Shown: positions 17,698-26,947, counted from the stretch's first letter. The stretch: DNA of 64,000 bases from Cochleicola gelatinilyticus (GCF_001637325.1 NZ_LRXL01000012.1:62001-126000), one strand, 5' to 3'. Notes: a model not told the origin generated them from the letters alone. Translations and numbers: made by a program.

Positions 17698-18711
17698 ATG
17701 AAAGACAACAAAAAAGTTATCTATTGGTTGCTCACTGGATGTGTTTTAATTTTTATTATGGTCGTTGTTGGTGGAATTACCAGACTAACTCACTCCGGAC
17801 TTTCCATTTCAAATTATAAATTAATTAGTGGTACCATCCCTCCAATGAATGAAGTGGAATGGCAGGAAGCCTTCGACCTATATAAACAATATCCAGAATA
17901 TCAGAAACTCAACAATCATTTCGGACTTGAAGATTTTAAAGACATCTACTTCTGGGAATGGTTTCATCGCGTAATTGGTAGATTTATAGGAGTTGTATTT
18001 ATAATTCCATTTCTCTACTTTTTAATACGCAAACAGCTTACAAAACCGACAATTAAAAAATGTATTGTTCTATTGCTTTTAGGTGGATTCCAAGGGTTTT
18101 TAGGATGGTATATGGTATCTAGCGGACTGGTCGATCGTCCCGACGTGAGTCATTATCGTCTTGCCATGCACCTTACTACAGCATTTATTACTTTTGCTTA
18201 TACTCTTTGGGTAGCACTCGACCTGTGGTATCCTGTTAAAAAAGAAATTGACACAGGATTTAGAAATTTGATACGATGGGGGTTAGTTGTATTAATAATT
18301 CAAATAATTTGGGGTGCATTTGTTGCTGGTTTGGACGCAGGTTGGATTCACAACCACTGGCCCTTAATGAACGATGGAAAACTAATTCATGAAACCGTTA
18401 CTATCGAACAACAACCTGTCTGGAAAAACTTTGTAGAAGGCAAAAGTGGAGTTCAATTTGTGCACCGTTATTTGGCATATATTGTTGTTGCCTTTATTGC
18501 AGTAATTGGGTATCGCTCTAGAAAACATACAAAAACACTTCAGCAAAAAACAGGAATACAACTCTTAGTGGCACTCGTAGTACTACAATTTCTATTAGGT
18601 GTGTGTACGCTCATTTTTCAAGTACCTGTAGTGTTGGGTGTTTTGCATCAAGTCGTCGCTTTTTTCCTACTTGCAGCCATGACATTTAGCTTACATCGCT
18701 TTAGTAGATAA
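17698..18711 (+). CDS. ctaA: Heme A synthase (COX15/CtaA)
   Basis: A 337-residue, eight-helix membrane protein that oxidises the C8 methyl of heme O to make heme A for aa3-type cytochrome oxidase. It has GGITRLTHSGLSI (residues 25-37) and the heme-ligand histidines in EWFHRVIGR, HYRLAMHLTTAF, FVHRYLAY and VLHQVVAF, one per conserved helix. WGAFVAGLDAG between helices is also typical. Together these place it in the long COX15 form. It starts 28 bases after the CCA/HD gene, so the two are probably co-transcribed. An aerobic respiratory lifestyle is implied. Confidence 0.94.
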   Translation: MKDNKKVIYWLLTGCVLIFIMVVVGGITRLTHSGLSISNYKLISGTIPPMNEVEWQEAFDLYKQYPEYQKLNNHFGLEDFKDIYFWEWFHRVIGRFIGVVFIIPFLYFLIRKQLTKPTIKKCIVLLLLGGFQGFLGWYMVSSGLVDRPDVSHYRLAMHLTTAFITFAYTLWVALDLWYPVKKEIDTGFRNLIRWGLVVLIIQIIWGAFVAGLDAGWIHNHWPLMNDGKLIHETVTIEQQPVWKNFVEGKSGVQFVHRYLAYIVVAFIAVIGYRSRKHTKTLQQKTGIQLLVALVVLQFLLGVCTLIFQVPVVLGVLHQVVAFFLLAAMTFSLHRFSR

Positions 18712-18769
18712 TACATAAAACTACTATTGAAAATTCATTAGGATTCGTTTCCAAAGAGACAATAAATTG

Positions 18770-18777
18770 TAACTTTG
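18770..18777 (+). promoter_or_regulatory. Predicted -7 box before the pRiA4b ORF-3-like gene
   Basis: TAACTTTG matches TAnnTTTG and lies 19 bases before the ATG at 18797, giving a short leader of about 15 bases. No clear -33 element. Confidence 0.45.
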
Positions 18778-18796
18778 TACTCTTATATTTTTACCT

Positions 18797-19312
18797 ATGA
18801 TTTATCGTTTTAGAATAATACTGGATGCAACTGAAGACATTTTTCGAGACATCGAAATAGAAGCTTCTAGCACATTAGAGGAATTTCACAACGTAATTAC
18901 ACAATCCTTTGGATTTGCCGGACAGGAAATGGCATCTTTTTATGTAAGTAATGAAAAATGGGAACAAGGAGAAGAAATCGCTTTATTCGATCTAAGTGAA
19001 GGAGAGAATACAGTTCGAATTATGAGCGACACATTACTAGAAGATACAGTTTGGAAAGAACAAACTAAATTAATTTATGTGTACGACTTTCTTACTATGT
19101 GGACCTTTCTAGTAGAGCTTGCAGAAATTACCGATTACGAAGAAGGACAAACGTACCCCAATTTAATGTTTGCCGTAGGGGAAATTCCCGAATATGCTCC
19201 AGACAAAGAATTTATTGGTGACGATCCCGAACTAGATGCCGAATTTTCGGAAGATTTCGATCTAGACCCAGAAGATTACGACGAATTAGATTTTGACGAA
19301 AACTGGAACTAA
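18797..19312 (+). CDS. Plasmid pRiA4b ORF-3-like family protein
   Basis: A 171-residue protein with YRFRIILDATEDIFRDIEIEASSTLEEFHNVI at the start, the hallmark of the pRiA4b ORF-3-like fold. Here it is chromosomal, with no transposon remnants around it, and it is a common orphan in Flavobacteriaceae. The last 40 residues are extremely acidic (DDPELDAEFSEDFDLDPEDY), giving a strongly negative tail. No enzymatic motif is visible. The gene downstream starts directly after the stop (TAA then GTG), so coupling is likely. Function unknown; a cytosolic acidic binding protein is the most I can infer. Confidence 0.75.
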   Translation: MIYRFRIILDATEDIFRDIEIEASSTLEEFHNVITQSFGFAGQEMASFYVSNEKWEQGEEIALFDLSEGENTVRIMSDTLLEDTVWKEQTKLIYVYDFLTMWTFLVELAEITDYEEGQTYPNLMFAVGEIPEYAPDKEFIGDDPELDAEFSEDFDLDPEDYDELDFDENWN

Positions 19313-19990
19313 GTGGGCCTATTTACTTCCTTTTCTAAACGATTCTTTCTGAAGGGCTTTTTTCTGAAATGCCTCTCATCAGCTGTATTCGTATGCTTTA
19401 GCGTCACAGTTTTTTCGCAAGTTCCAGAAAATCACACCATCACGATTAATGGTGAAACGTTCGAATACACTTTGGGAACCCCATTTAATTATGAATCTAA
19501 GAAAAAAGGAACGATCAACATTAAGGTAGACCAAAAACCCATGCAAACCTATAATGATGGCATCATACAGTTTCAATATGGTATTAATTTTCCTGTTTCT
19601 GAAACTTTGCTAGATGAAGGCGTAAAACAAATTTCATCGATAAGCTCATCTGGCCTAGGTGTTTTTATTCAAGAATATGAAGGCATAGATCCCTCGTTAA
19701 TGCTTGACCTCATGCTAAATGAAGTTACTAAGGAAAGTGTAGAATATGGTTATTCACAAACTGTAACTCCTGTTGAGATCATCTCAAAAAACGGAAAAAA
19801 ACTCACTGGAAAAAAAGCAATTCTAGAATATCAAGGAATGACAGACGAATGGACCGTGGTCACCTATAGCTGGAAAGATGCTGGCGTGCTTATTGTTAGC
19901 ATGGCAACCGATGTAAACAATACAAATAAAAGTTCCGATTATATAAACTCATTTTTTAATTCATTAGAAATACTAGCAGAAACCCCATGA
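19313..19990 (+). CDS. Exported protein of unknown function
   Basis: A 225-residue protein with a basic N-terminus and a hydrophobic signal segment (about residues 16-35) ending SQVPENHT, so it is probably exported to the periplasm or outer membrane. I do not recognise the mature domain; it has two short beta-rich stretches and no catalytic motif. The start is GTG immediately after the previous TAA, with no better ATG. Its stop overlaps the start of the nucleoid-associated gene in ATGA, so three genes (pRiA4b-like, this, nucleoid-associated) are one operon. Confidence 0.65.
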   Translation: MGLFTSFSKRFFLKGFFLKCLSSAVFVCFSVTVFSQVPENHTITINGETFEYTLGTPFNYESKKKGTINIKVDQKPMQTYNDGIIQFQYGINFPVSETLLDEGVKQISSISSSGLGVFIQEYEGIDPSLMLDLMLNEVTKESVEYGYSQTVTPVEIISKNGKKLTGKKAILEYQGMTDEWTVVTYSWKDAGVLIVSMATDVNNTNKSSDYINSFFNSLEILAETP

Positions 19991-21045
19991 TCAACTTATA
20001 TAGTACTCATATATCGTCCCTTTCCATTCATCGCGTAGGTAACAAGAGTCGTAACGAATCGTTGCTACTTTCCTCAGAGCCTTATAAAATGGATGACGAG
20101 ATCACACCGCTATTAAAAGAATTTTTTCTGAAACCGTTTCGCGATAAAGAAGAGAACTACTACCATTTTGAACATGAAAGCGATTTAGAATTTCACGAAT
20201 TGTACAGGGCCGCTTCTAAAATTTTTTCGAATCCAGATACCATTCATGAACAAAGTAAAAAAATAACAAGACACTTATTCGACCAATCGAATCATCCGCA
20301 CATTAAAAGCGGAGAAGTTTATGTTGCCTTTCTTGAAGGAGTTCAGATCGACAATGTAAAAATGAATGCAATAGGCATCTTTAAATCGGAATTAAAACAA
20401 GATTTCCTTAAATTTTCAGAAAAAGAACATCAATTAGAAGCCTACCTTCAGCAAGGGGTTAACTTAAACAAACTTGACAAAGGATGTCTTATTTTTGAAG
20501 CAAATAAAGAAGAAGGATATAGAATACTCTCTATAGACAGCAATCGCTACGATACCAAATACTGGCTGGAAAGCTTTTTAAATGTAGCAGCTTCCGAAGA
20601 CGACAATTTCTACACCAAAAAATATTTAAAATTCTGTCAGGATTTCGCCAAAGATGTCGTACTTCCTGCTGAAGATAAAAAAGAAGAAGTAATGTTCATG
20701 AACCGCGCGGTTAATCATTTCGCAAAAAATGACAACTTCGAGGAAACCGCTTTTATGAATGAGGTGATCGATAATCCAGATCTCATTCCAGAATTTAATA
20801 ATTACAAATTCGAAAAAGCCCCCAAATACAGCATCGAAGACCTTACCACCTTCCCTATCGCCAATACTGCAGTAACGGCAGCACGTAAAAAAATAAAGAA
20901 TGTAATTCAGTTGGATACAAACATTCAGATTAAAATGGATTTCATCAATCCCGAAAGTGCCGATAAATTTGTGGAAAAAGGATGGGACGAAGAAAAACAA
21001 ATGTATTACTATTTGGTGTATTTCAATAAAGAGCAGAAATCGTAA
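19987..21045 (+). CDS. Nucleoid-associated protein (NdpA/YejK family)
   Basis: A 352-residue protein that I assign to the nucleoid-associated NA37/YejK family (PF04245). It opens with THISSLSIHRVGNKSRNESLLLS, then VYVAFLEGVQIDNVKMNAIGIFKSE. The middle carries CLIFEANKEEGYRILSIDSNRYDTKYW. The family is thought to bind DNA or the nucleoid, but its activity is not well described. It overlaps the upstream gene by 4 bases. The region from its stop to 21149 is 104 bases without features, before the frameshifted DUF6624-like gene. Confidence 0.82.
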   Translation: MINLYSTHISSLSIHRVGNKSRNESLLLSSEPYKMDDEITPLLKEFFLKPFRDKEENYYHFEHESDLEFHELYRAASKIFSNPDTIHEQSKKITRHLFDQSNHPHIKSGEVYVAFLEGVQIDNVKMNAIGIFKSELKQDFLKFSEKEHQLEAYLQQGVNLNKLDKGCLIFEANKEEGYRILSIDSNRYDTKYWLESFLNVAASEDDNFYTKKYLKFCQDFAKDVVLPAEDKKEEVMFMNRAVNHFAKNDNFEETAFMNEVIDNPDLIPEFNNYKFEKAPKYSIEDLTTFPIANTAVTAARKKIKNVIQLDTNIQIKMDFINPESADKFVEKGWDEEKQMYYYLVYFNKEQKS

Positions 21046-21149
21046 AGAGTGGATTTTTAAAAAATGTGACAATTCAATTGCTGCATGTATCGAAAACTAG
21101 TGTGAGCGATCATCTTGTTGGAACACCACAATAGAACTACCACATACCA

Positions 21150-21745
21150 ATGTATTCTGAATTTGCTAAAAAAATACTAGAGCTTCAAAAGAGAGACCTT
21201 GAATTAAGAGAACTCCTTATAAAAAAGGGACACTTTCTGAAGGCTACCATCAGGAAATGGAAGCGGTGCACCTACAGAATGCAAAGCAGTTGAACGAGAT
21301 CATAAAAACCATCGGATTCCCCACGATTGAAGCTGTAGGAAAAGAGGCAAACGAAGCCGCATGGTTAATTATTCAGCATGCTATAAGTGACCCCGCATTT
21401 ATGAAAAAATGCTTGAAACTTCTAGAACAAGCAGTTAACGAAAACAAAGCCAATCCCATTCACTTAGCGTATTTAAGTGATCGTATTGCTGTATTGGAAG
21501 GCAACCCACAGCAATACGGTACTCAGTTCGATTGGGATAAGAATTATCAGCTCAGTCCAAACAAATACGACGACCTACTAAAAGTAAACGAGAGAAGAAA
21601 GTCTCTTGGCCTTAATTCGCTCGAGACTCAAACCCTTCAAATACGTGAGCGGGCTCTTCACGAAAATCAATCACCCCCAAAAGATCTCCATAAAAGAAAT
21701 GCAGAGAGAAACACGTGGTTAAAACGAGTGGGATGGTTAAAATAA
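21150..21745 (+). CDS. DUF6624-like protein interrupted by a -1 frameshift
   Basis: In the first frame the gene starts at ATG 21150 (MYSEFAKKILELQKRDLELR) and stops early at 21293 with unrelated residues. From about 21227 on, the -1 frame reads KKGTLSEGYHQEMEAVHLQNA and continues, uninterrupted, to 21745, giving the typical DUF6624 features: GYH(x)EMEAVHLQNAK, AAWLIIQHAI and RVGW. Joined, the product is about 198 residues, close to the family length. The join falls on A AAA AAG at 21221-21227. Downstream is a possible weak stem-loop. Explanations are programmed -1 frameshifting, a one-base deletion (pseudogene), or a sequencing error in the A-run. An ATG at 21257 opens a shorter in-frame piece of the second part. 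Function unknown. Confidence 0.7.
21221..21227 (+). other. A_AAA_AAG slippery heptamer at the DUF6624 frameshift
   Basis: The heptamer is in phase with the upstream frame (ATA AAA AAG), as in the E. coli dnaX signal. Six bases after it, 21234-21240 (TTTCTGA) can pair with 21250-21257 (TCAGGAAA) with one bulged G. This is a weak stem. A -1 slip gives GGG ACA CTT and restores the conserved protein. Confidence 0.5.
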
Positions 21746-21792
21746 TATAATTTTACAGGGAACCTCATTACCTTACAAATTCGAGTCCGATA

Positions 21793-21817
21793 ATGTAACT
21801 ATGATGTAAAGATGTAA
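21793..21817. repeat. Three short ATGTAA direct repeats upstream of the ABC transporter
   Basis: ATGTAA occurs at 21793, 21804 and 21812, 51-75 bases before the transporter start. It could be an operator or a chance cluster. There is no matching palindrome. Confidence 0.25.
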
Positions 21818-21867
21818 CAAAACTAAGCTTCACTCGTCATACAGATACAACCACCAAAACTTTTCTT

Positions 21868-22767
21868 TTGAATACAATTCTCACAATCAATAATCTCACC
21901 AAACGATTTGGCACTTTAACTGCAGTCGACGATCTTTCTTTTACGATTGAAAAAGGAAATGTCTACGGAATTCTAGGCCCTAACGGAAGCGGAAAATCTA
22001 CAACCCTCGGCATCGTACTCAATGTTGTGAATAAAACTGCCGGGAACTTTCATTGGTTCGACGGAAGCAGCACCACGCATGAAGCTCTTAAAAATGTGGG
22101 TGCCATTATTGAGCATCCCAATTTCTATCCATATATGACGGCGGTTCAGAATTTAGAACTCGTCTGTAAAATAAAAGGAGTTGCTAAAGAAAAAGTGGAA
22201 GAAAAGTTAGCAATCGTAGATCTTTTAGAACGAAAGGATAGTAAATTCAAGGAGTTTTCACTGGGAATGAAACAGCGATTAGCGATTGCTTCCGCCCTTT
22301 TAAATGATCCGGAAATTTTAATCCTCGATGAACCAACCAACGGACTCGACCCACAAGGAATTCATCAAATTCGAGGCATTATAAAAAACATTGCTTCTCA
22401 AGGAACTACTATTTTACTGGCTTCACACCTCTTAGATGAAGTTGAAAAAGTATGCACGCATGTGGTTATTCTTCGGAAAGGAAAAAGTTTGTATACCGGC
22501 ACTGTCGATGGAATGAATGCAAGTCACGGATTTTTAACGCTTCAAAGCAACGACATGAATGCTTTAGAGGCAGCGATGCAAGGACACCCTTCATTTGGCA
22601 CCATGAAACGGGAGGCAGATTCATTAATCGTATATCTGAAGGAACCGATGGATGCTTCCGAAGTAAACCGCTTGCTATTCGAAAAAGGAATAAGTCTTTC
22701 TCACCTCGTAAAACGAAAAGAAAGTCTGGAAGAACAATTTTTGGAACTGACTAAAAAACAAAACTAA
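21868..22767 (+). CDS. ABC transporter ATP-binding protein
   Basis: A 299-residue ATPase of the ABC-2 exporter type. Walker A is GPNGSGKST (residues 36-44). The signature is FSLGMKQRLAIA, Walker B LILDEPTNGLDPQG, and the H-loop LLASHLLDEVEKV. A C-terminal extension of about 80 residues follows the NatA/BcrA-like core. It starts at TTG, without a better ATG. The permease gene begins 4 bases after its stop, so they form a two-component exporter. Substrate unknown; relatives move lantibiotics, sodium or drugs, and nothing here points to one. Confidence 0.92.
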   Translation: MNTILTINNLTKRFGTLTAVDDLSFTIEKGNVYGILGPNGSGKSTTLGIVLNVVNKTAGNFHWFDGSSTTHEALKNVGAIIEHPNFYPYMTAVQNLELVCKIKGVAKEKVEEKLAIVDLLERKDSKFKEFSLGMKQRLAIASALLNDPEILILDEPTNGLDPQGIHQIRGIIKNIASQGTTILLASHLLDEVEKVCTHVVILRKGKSLYTGTVDGMNASHGFLTLQSNDMNALEAAMQGHPSFGTMKREADSLIVYLKEPMDASEVNRLLFEKGISLSHLVKRKESLEEQFLELTKKQN

Positions 22768-22771
22768 CGCC

Positions 22772-23608
22772 ATGCTTCGACTCCTTTCTATAGAATTACA
22801 TAAATTACGATTCAGCAGATCTACGAAAATAATTTCGGCGGTCTATTTTATATTAATCACCTTTATCGCATTGATCGCCTCCATTGAATTTAGCTTTGGA
22901 GGTGTCAACTTTCGAATCGCCGATCAAGGAATTTTTAATTTTCCTTTTATCTGGCACTTTAACACGTACATTGCTGCAATTCTCAAATTTTTTCTTGCCA
23001 TTGTTATCGTTTCCATGGTTTCGAACGAATACAGCTTTCGTACCCTAAAACAGAACCTCATCGACGGATTGAGTAAAAAAGAATTTATTCTTTCTAAATT
23101 TCTTACGGTGTTATTATTTGCTGTGATCTCTACACTATTTGTGCTAATTGTATCGATAATTTTAGGGATGAGCTTTTCAGACAAGTTAGAATGGGATGTT
23201 ATTTTTTATGACCTGGATTATTTAGGTGCTTATTTTCTTAAACTTGTGGGCTTCTTTTCTTTTTGTTTATTCTTAGCGGTATTAATAAAGCGGTCTGCTT
23301 TTGCACTTGGTTTCTTATTTATTTGGTTCATTCTCGAACAAATAACCTATGCGATGATGAAATGGTGGATCTTTAAAGGAACCGATATTGCCGACACCAT
23401 TACACAATTTTATCCGCTGGAAGCCATGTCTAACCTTATTAAAGAACCTTGGACCCGACTAGGTTTGGTGCAAACCGCTGCAAGTCAGTTAGGAGAAAGT
23501 TTCACTAAAAACTACGAGGTGCAGCTGTTGCCTATTATTGTAGTTTCAGTTTGGACTGTTATTTTTATCTACGGTGCGTATGCGCTATTGAAAAAACGTG
23601 ATTTATAG
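22772..23608 (+). CDS. ABC-2 type transporter permease
   Basis: A 278-residue membrane protein with about six helices: residues 19-41, 60-85, 105-130, 145-170, 175-195 and 250-272. It opens MLRLLSIELHKLRFSRSTKII, the standard start of Bacteroidota ABC-2 permeases, with an EYSFRTLKQNLIDGLSKKEF segment after helix 2, as in NatB/YhaP-type exporters. It is the partner of the ATPase gene 4 bases upstream. The next gene, a T9SS cargo protein, starts 76 bases later and is probably separate. Confidence 0.85.
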   Translation: MLRLLSIELHKLRFSRSTKIISAVYFILITFIALIASIEFSFGGVNFRIADQGIFNFPFIWHFNTYIAAILKFFLAIVIVSMVSNEYSFRTLKQNLIDGLSKKEFILSKFLTVLLFAVISTLFVLIVSIILGMSFSDKLEWDVIFYDLDYLGAYFLKLVGFFSFCLFLAVLIKRSAFALGFLFIWFILEQITYAMMKWWIFKGTDIADTITQFYPLEAMSNLIKEPWTRLGLVQTAASQLGESFTKNYEVQLLPIIVVSVWTVIFIYGAYALLKKRDL

Positions 23609-23684
23609 GAGTAAGGATTCAACCGCAACAGACACGCTTCAGAAGTAAATAATACTTATATTTAACTTCATTTCCAGCGTCTGA

Positions 23685-26120
23685 ATGATGTTAAAGAACA
23701 TACTTTACTTATTATTTATTTTAACCCCACTCCTTGGTTGGGCGCAAGAAGTGAGTTTGTTTCAGCAATTTAACGGTCAGTTCGACTATACCGCTTTTGG
23801 AAATACTTTAAATCCAGATGAAAACGGCAGTACGGAAGAATGCATGATTTTTACTGAAAGCAGTGCCGATTTTCAATTAGAAGCTGGGCAGCAAGTTGTG
23901 GCAGCTTATTTATATTGGGCGGGTTCTGGCAGCGGTGATTTTGAAGTTGAATTGAATGGCAGCCCTATTACTTCGGAACGGAATTTCAGTTATATTTTCA
24001 CGGCAACAAGCGGAAATATCTACGAATATTTTGCGGCTTTTGCAGACGTCACCAATATCATTACGACCACTGGAAATGCCAATTATACACTTTCAGAATT
24101 AGACCTCACCGAAGTCATTCCCTTGTATTGTAATCCGATAGGAAACAGCACCAACTTTGGAGGCTGGGCGATCACGGTAATTTACGAAGATGCTTCGCTA
24201 CCACTGAATCAAGTAAATATTTTTGACGGACTCGAAGGAGTTTCAGCAACCAATACGGTAATCACGATAGAATTAAACAACCTCAACGTACTTGATAATG
24301 AGGGTGCAAAGATTGGTTTTCTTGCTTGGGAAGGCGACAGCACACTTGCTAATAATGAAACACTCCGGGTAAATGGAAATACCATTAGTAACCCTCCATT
24401 AAATCCTGCCGATAACGCATTTAATAGCACCAATAGTTTTACGAATTCTTCGGAATTGTATAATATGGACATCGATTTTTATAACATCGAAAACAACATC
24501 AGTCCCGGAGATACTAGCGCTACTATAACGTTAACTTCAAACCAGGATCTGGTAATGATCAACAACATTGTAACGGTACTTAACTCTGAATTGCCCGATG
24601 CTACTATAGAAATTGATGAAGCAACGGTTCCGGACGAATGCGGTAACAGAGTGATAGAAATCAACTATACGGTTTACAACTTAAATAGCACCGATGAATT
24701 ACCATCGAACACTCCCATCGCTTTTTATGCAGATACAACACTGGTAGGGCAATCGCAAACTACGACACCTCTCCCTATTGACGGATCGGAATCTGGTACG
24801 ATCACACTTACCATTCCCGAAAGTCTTCCACCCGACTTTACGCTGCGGGCCGTCGTAGATGACAACGGTACTGGTACTGGAATTATAAACGAAAGCAATG
24901 AAATTAATAACGATTTTACTATTGAAATTTCATTAACCGTCTTTCCTGTTATTACTTCATTAATAAATCTTACAGAGTGCGATGTAGAAGGGATTGAATT
25001 ATTTAACCTTACGGAAGCAATTACTACTACGAATAATACTGATAGTATTTCTTTTTACCTATCGGAAGAAGATGCAATGAGCGAAAATGACCCCATCAAT
25101 ACAACGGAAGCTTATGAAAATACATCAAATCCTCAGACTATCTTTTTCAGGGCAGAAAATGAAGATTGTTTTTTAATAGATAGTTTTCAAATTGAAGTGA
25201 TTACTTGCCCATTACCCGACGGCATTATTGCGATAGACAATAATTTAAATGCCTGCCGAAGAAGAGACCTCACGATACAATATACTGTAAGAAATATTGG
25301 AACGGCCCCATTGCCTGCAACAACGCCCATTACCTTTTATGCCAATTCAGAGTTGATCGCACAAGCGCAAACACAAAACAGCATTCCGGCAGGTGGTAGT
25401 GAACCGGGTGTAGTAATGGCTGTACTTCCCGAAGAAATTTCCGATGATTTTATAGTCACTGCTGTAATTGATGATGACGGTACCGGAAACGGACAAGTCA
25501 TAGAACTGATAGAATCTAACAATACGGTTAATTTACCGGTTAGCTTTGGCAGCATCCCTCCTATTTCAATGCTTCCCGATCTTTTACTTTGTGATACTGG
25601 CGGGAATTCTGCCGTTTTCGATTTAACGGTGCAATCACCTCTTATTGTAAATACTGATACCGATGGGGTACAGTATTACCGAACGTTGGATGATGCAATT
25701 TCAAACACAAATGCCATTGTAAATACAGAAAGCTATCAGAATATTTCAGATCCACAAACCATCTATGTACGACTCGAAAATGAGATATGTTTCACAACTG
25801 CCTCCTTTTTGCTCTCTACCGAAAATTGTGCTCCTTTTGTACCTCAGGGGTTCTCCCCCAATGGAGATCGCATTAACGACCTATTTGAAATCACAGGACT
25901 AATCAATGTGTTTGATGAGTTCGAATTATTTATTTACACCCGAGAAGGAAATCTTATTCATACCGCTACAAATAAAGATGGATTTTGGAATGGCATCGCC
26001 ACGCAAGGACTTTTATTCACAGGAAATGTAGTGCCTGTAGGAACCTATTATTATGTACTTATTCTTAACGATGCAGAATTTAAAGCACCCTTAACAGGGT
26101 TTGTTTACATCAATTATTAA
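23685..26120 (+). CDS. T9SS type B sorting-signal secreted protein with repeated domains
   Basis: An 811-residue secreted protein. It has a signal peptide (residues 1-20, ending LGWAQ). The first 300 residues are an Ig-like or DUF11-like region with NGSPITSERNF and conserved GWAITVIYEDAS. Two similar modules then follow, at about 305-440 and 520-680. Each has a CARDB-like sheet (Y-T-V-x-N-x(G/S)-x-x-P-LPAxTPI-T/A-F-Y-A) with an NEINNDF or SNNTVNL end, then a linker with LTECD or LLLCDTGG. The final 80 residues are the type B (CHU_C) sorting domain: FVPQGFSPNGDRINDLFEI, and PVGTYYYVLIL. It should be exported by the type IX secretion system. Cargo role is unknown; adhesion is a common guess. 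Confidence 0.88.
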   Translation: MMLKNILYLLFILTPLLGWAQEVSLFQQFNGQFDYTAFGNTLNPDENGSTEECMIFTESSADFQLEAGQQVVAAYLYWAGSGSGDFEVELNGSPITSERNFSYIFTATSGNIYEYFAAFADVTNIITTTGNANYTLSELDLTEVIPLYCNPIGNSTNFGGWAITVIYEDASLPLNQVNIFDGLEGVSATNTVITIELNNLNVLDNEGAKIGFLAWEGDSTLANNETLRVNGNTISNPPLNPADNAFNSTNSFTNSSELYNMDIDFYNIENNISPGDTSATITLTSNQDLVMINNIVTVLNSELPDATIEIDEATVPDECGNRVIEINYTVYNLNSTDELPSNTPIAFYADTTLVGQSQTTTPLPIDGSESGTITLTIPESLPPDFTLRAVVDDNGTGTGIINESNEINNDFTIEISLTVFPVITSLINLTECDVEGIELFNLTEAITTTNNTDSISFYLSEEDAMSENDPINTTEAYENTSNPQTIFFRAENEDCFLIDSFQIEVITCPLPDGIIAIDNNLNACRRRDLTIQYTVRNIGTAPLPATTPITFYANSELIAQAQTQNSIPAGGSEPGVVMAVLPEEISDDFIVTAVIDDDGTGNGQVIELIESNNTVNLPVSFGSIPPISMLPDLLLCDTGGNSAVFDLTVQSPLIVNTDTDGVQYYRTLDDAISNTNAIVNTESYQNISDPQTIYVRLENEICFTTASFLLSTENCAPFVPQGFSPNGDRINDLFEITGLINVFDEFELFIYTREGNLIHTATNKDGFWNGIATQGLLFTGNVVPVGTYYYVLILNDAEFKAPLTGFVYINY

Positions 26121-26153
26121 AAAAGTGGTACATTTCGCACTTAATCTTCTTTT

Positions 26154-26840
26154 ATGAAATACATATTATCGGTACTGCTTTTACTTTTTATTTTTACAGT
26201 TCATGCACAAGAAAATAGTTCCGAGAACTCAATACAGAATACTGCTCAATCTTATATTACAGCAAATTTATTAGTCCCTTTTGGTCCCTATACTCCAAGA
26301 TTTCGGGTAGGGTATATTCAGGTCCTATCACCCCGTTACCGAGCAGGTATCGATATTGGCTACGGAAATGAATCGCTGAGCTTCTTAGCTATTGGAGATA
26401 ATGCAGGAAACGATTATAAGCTATTCGAAATACGACCGGAATTTTATTTTATACTGAATCCTACCCGAAAAGGGAATCATTACATTTCTGCGGAAGCATT
26501 TTATCTTTATCAAGAAGAAACCCCCATCGACGACAATTACCAATCTGAAGCTACTGGCAATTACGTCCAATTTGATAGAGCTGATTTTGAACGAAAAAAA
26601 TACGGGCTACACATAAAATACGGTGTATTTTTTCCGTTTACTGAAAGTTTTGGTGGCAATGCCTACGCAGGAGTTGGCTTTAAGGTACGTGATAACACCT
26701 ATAGCAATGTGATAAATCCGCGTAGTAATGAAGATTATTTTAATGATTTTGCAGTTTTTGAAAGATATAGGGAGTATGAAGGGGTTGAGACAAACATAGA
26801 TTTCTCTTTGGGCTTTAAATTATATTATAGCTTTAACTAA
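26154..26840 (+). CDS. Predicted outer-membrane beta-barrel-like protein
   Basis: A 228-residue protein with a signal peptide (residues 1-18, MKYILSVLLLLFIFTVHAQ). The rest has alternating polar and hydrophobic strands with aromatic girdles (LLVPFGPYTPRFRVGYIQVL, YKLFEIRPEFYFIL, YGLHIKYGVFFPF) and ends in FSLGFKLYYSFN, a terminal aromatic strand of the beta-barrel type. I infer a small outer-membrane barrel, with no recognised family. It follows the T9SS cargo gene by 33 bases on the same strand and may be co-transcribed with it. Confidence 0.7.
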   Translation: MKYILSVLLLLFIFTVHAQENSSENSIQNTAQSYITANLLVPFGPYTPRFRVGYIQVLSPRYRAGIDIGYGNESLSFLAIGDNAGNDYKLFEIRPEFYFILNPTRKGNHYISAEAFYLYQEETPIDDNYQSEATGNYVQFDRADFERKKYGLHIKYGVFFPFTESFGGNAYAGVGFKVRDNTYSNVINPRSNEDYFNDFAVFERYREYEGVETNIDFSLGFKLYYSFN

Positions 26841-26947
26841 CAGAATCATACCATTCTCAATTTCTATTAACACCCCATAGTTTATAATTTCTTTACAACA
26901 ATTCTGTTGTGCTTTTCCTTATTTTTACCAAGCAAGGAAGCATACGT

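Noticed and set aside
20626-21072. Minus-strand open frame of 148 codons over the nucleoid-associated gene
   Set aside because: It is antisense to a recognised gene; its hydrophobic Phe/Ile-rich sequence mirrors a Lys/Glu-rich plus strand.
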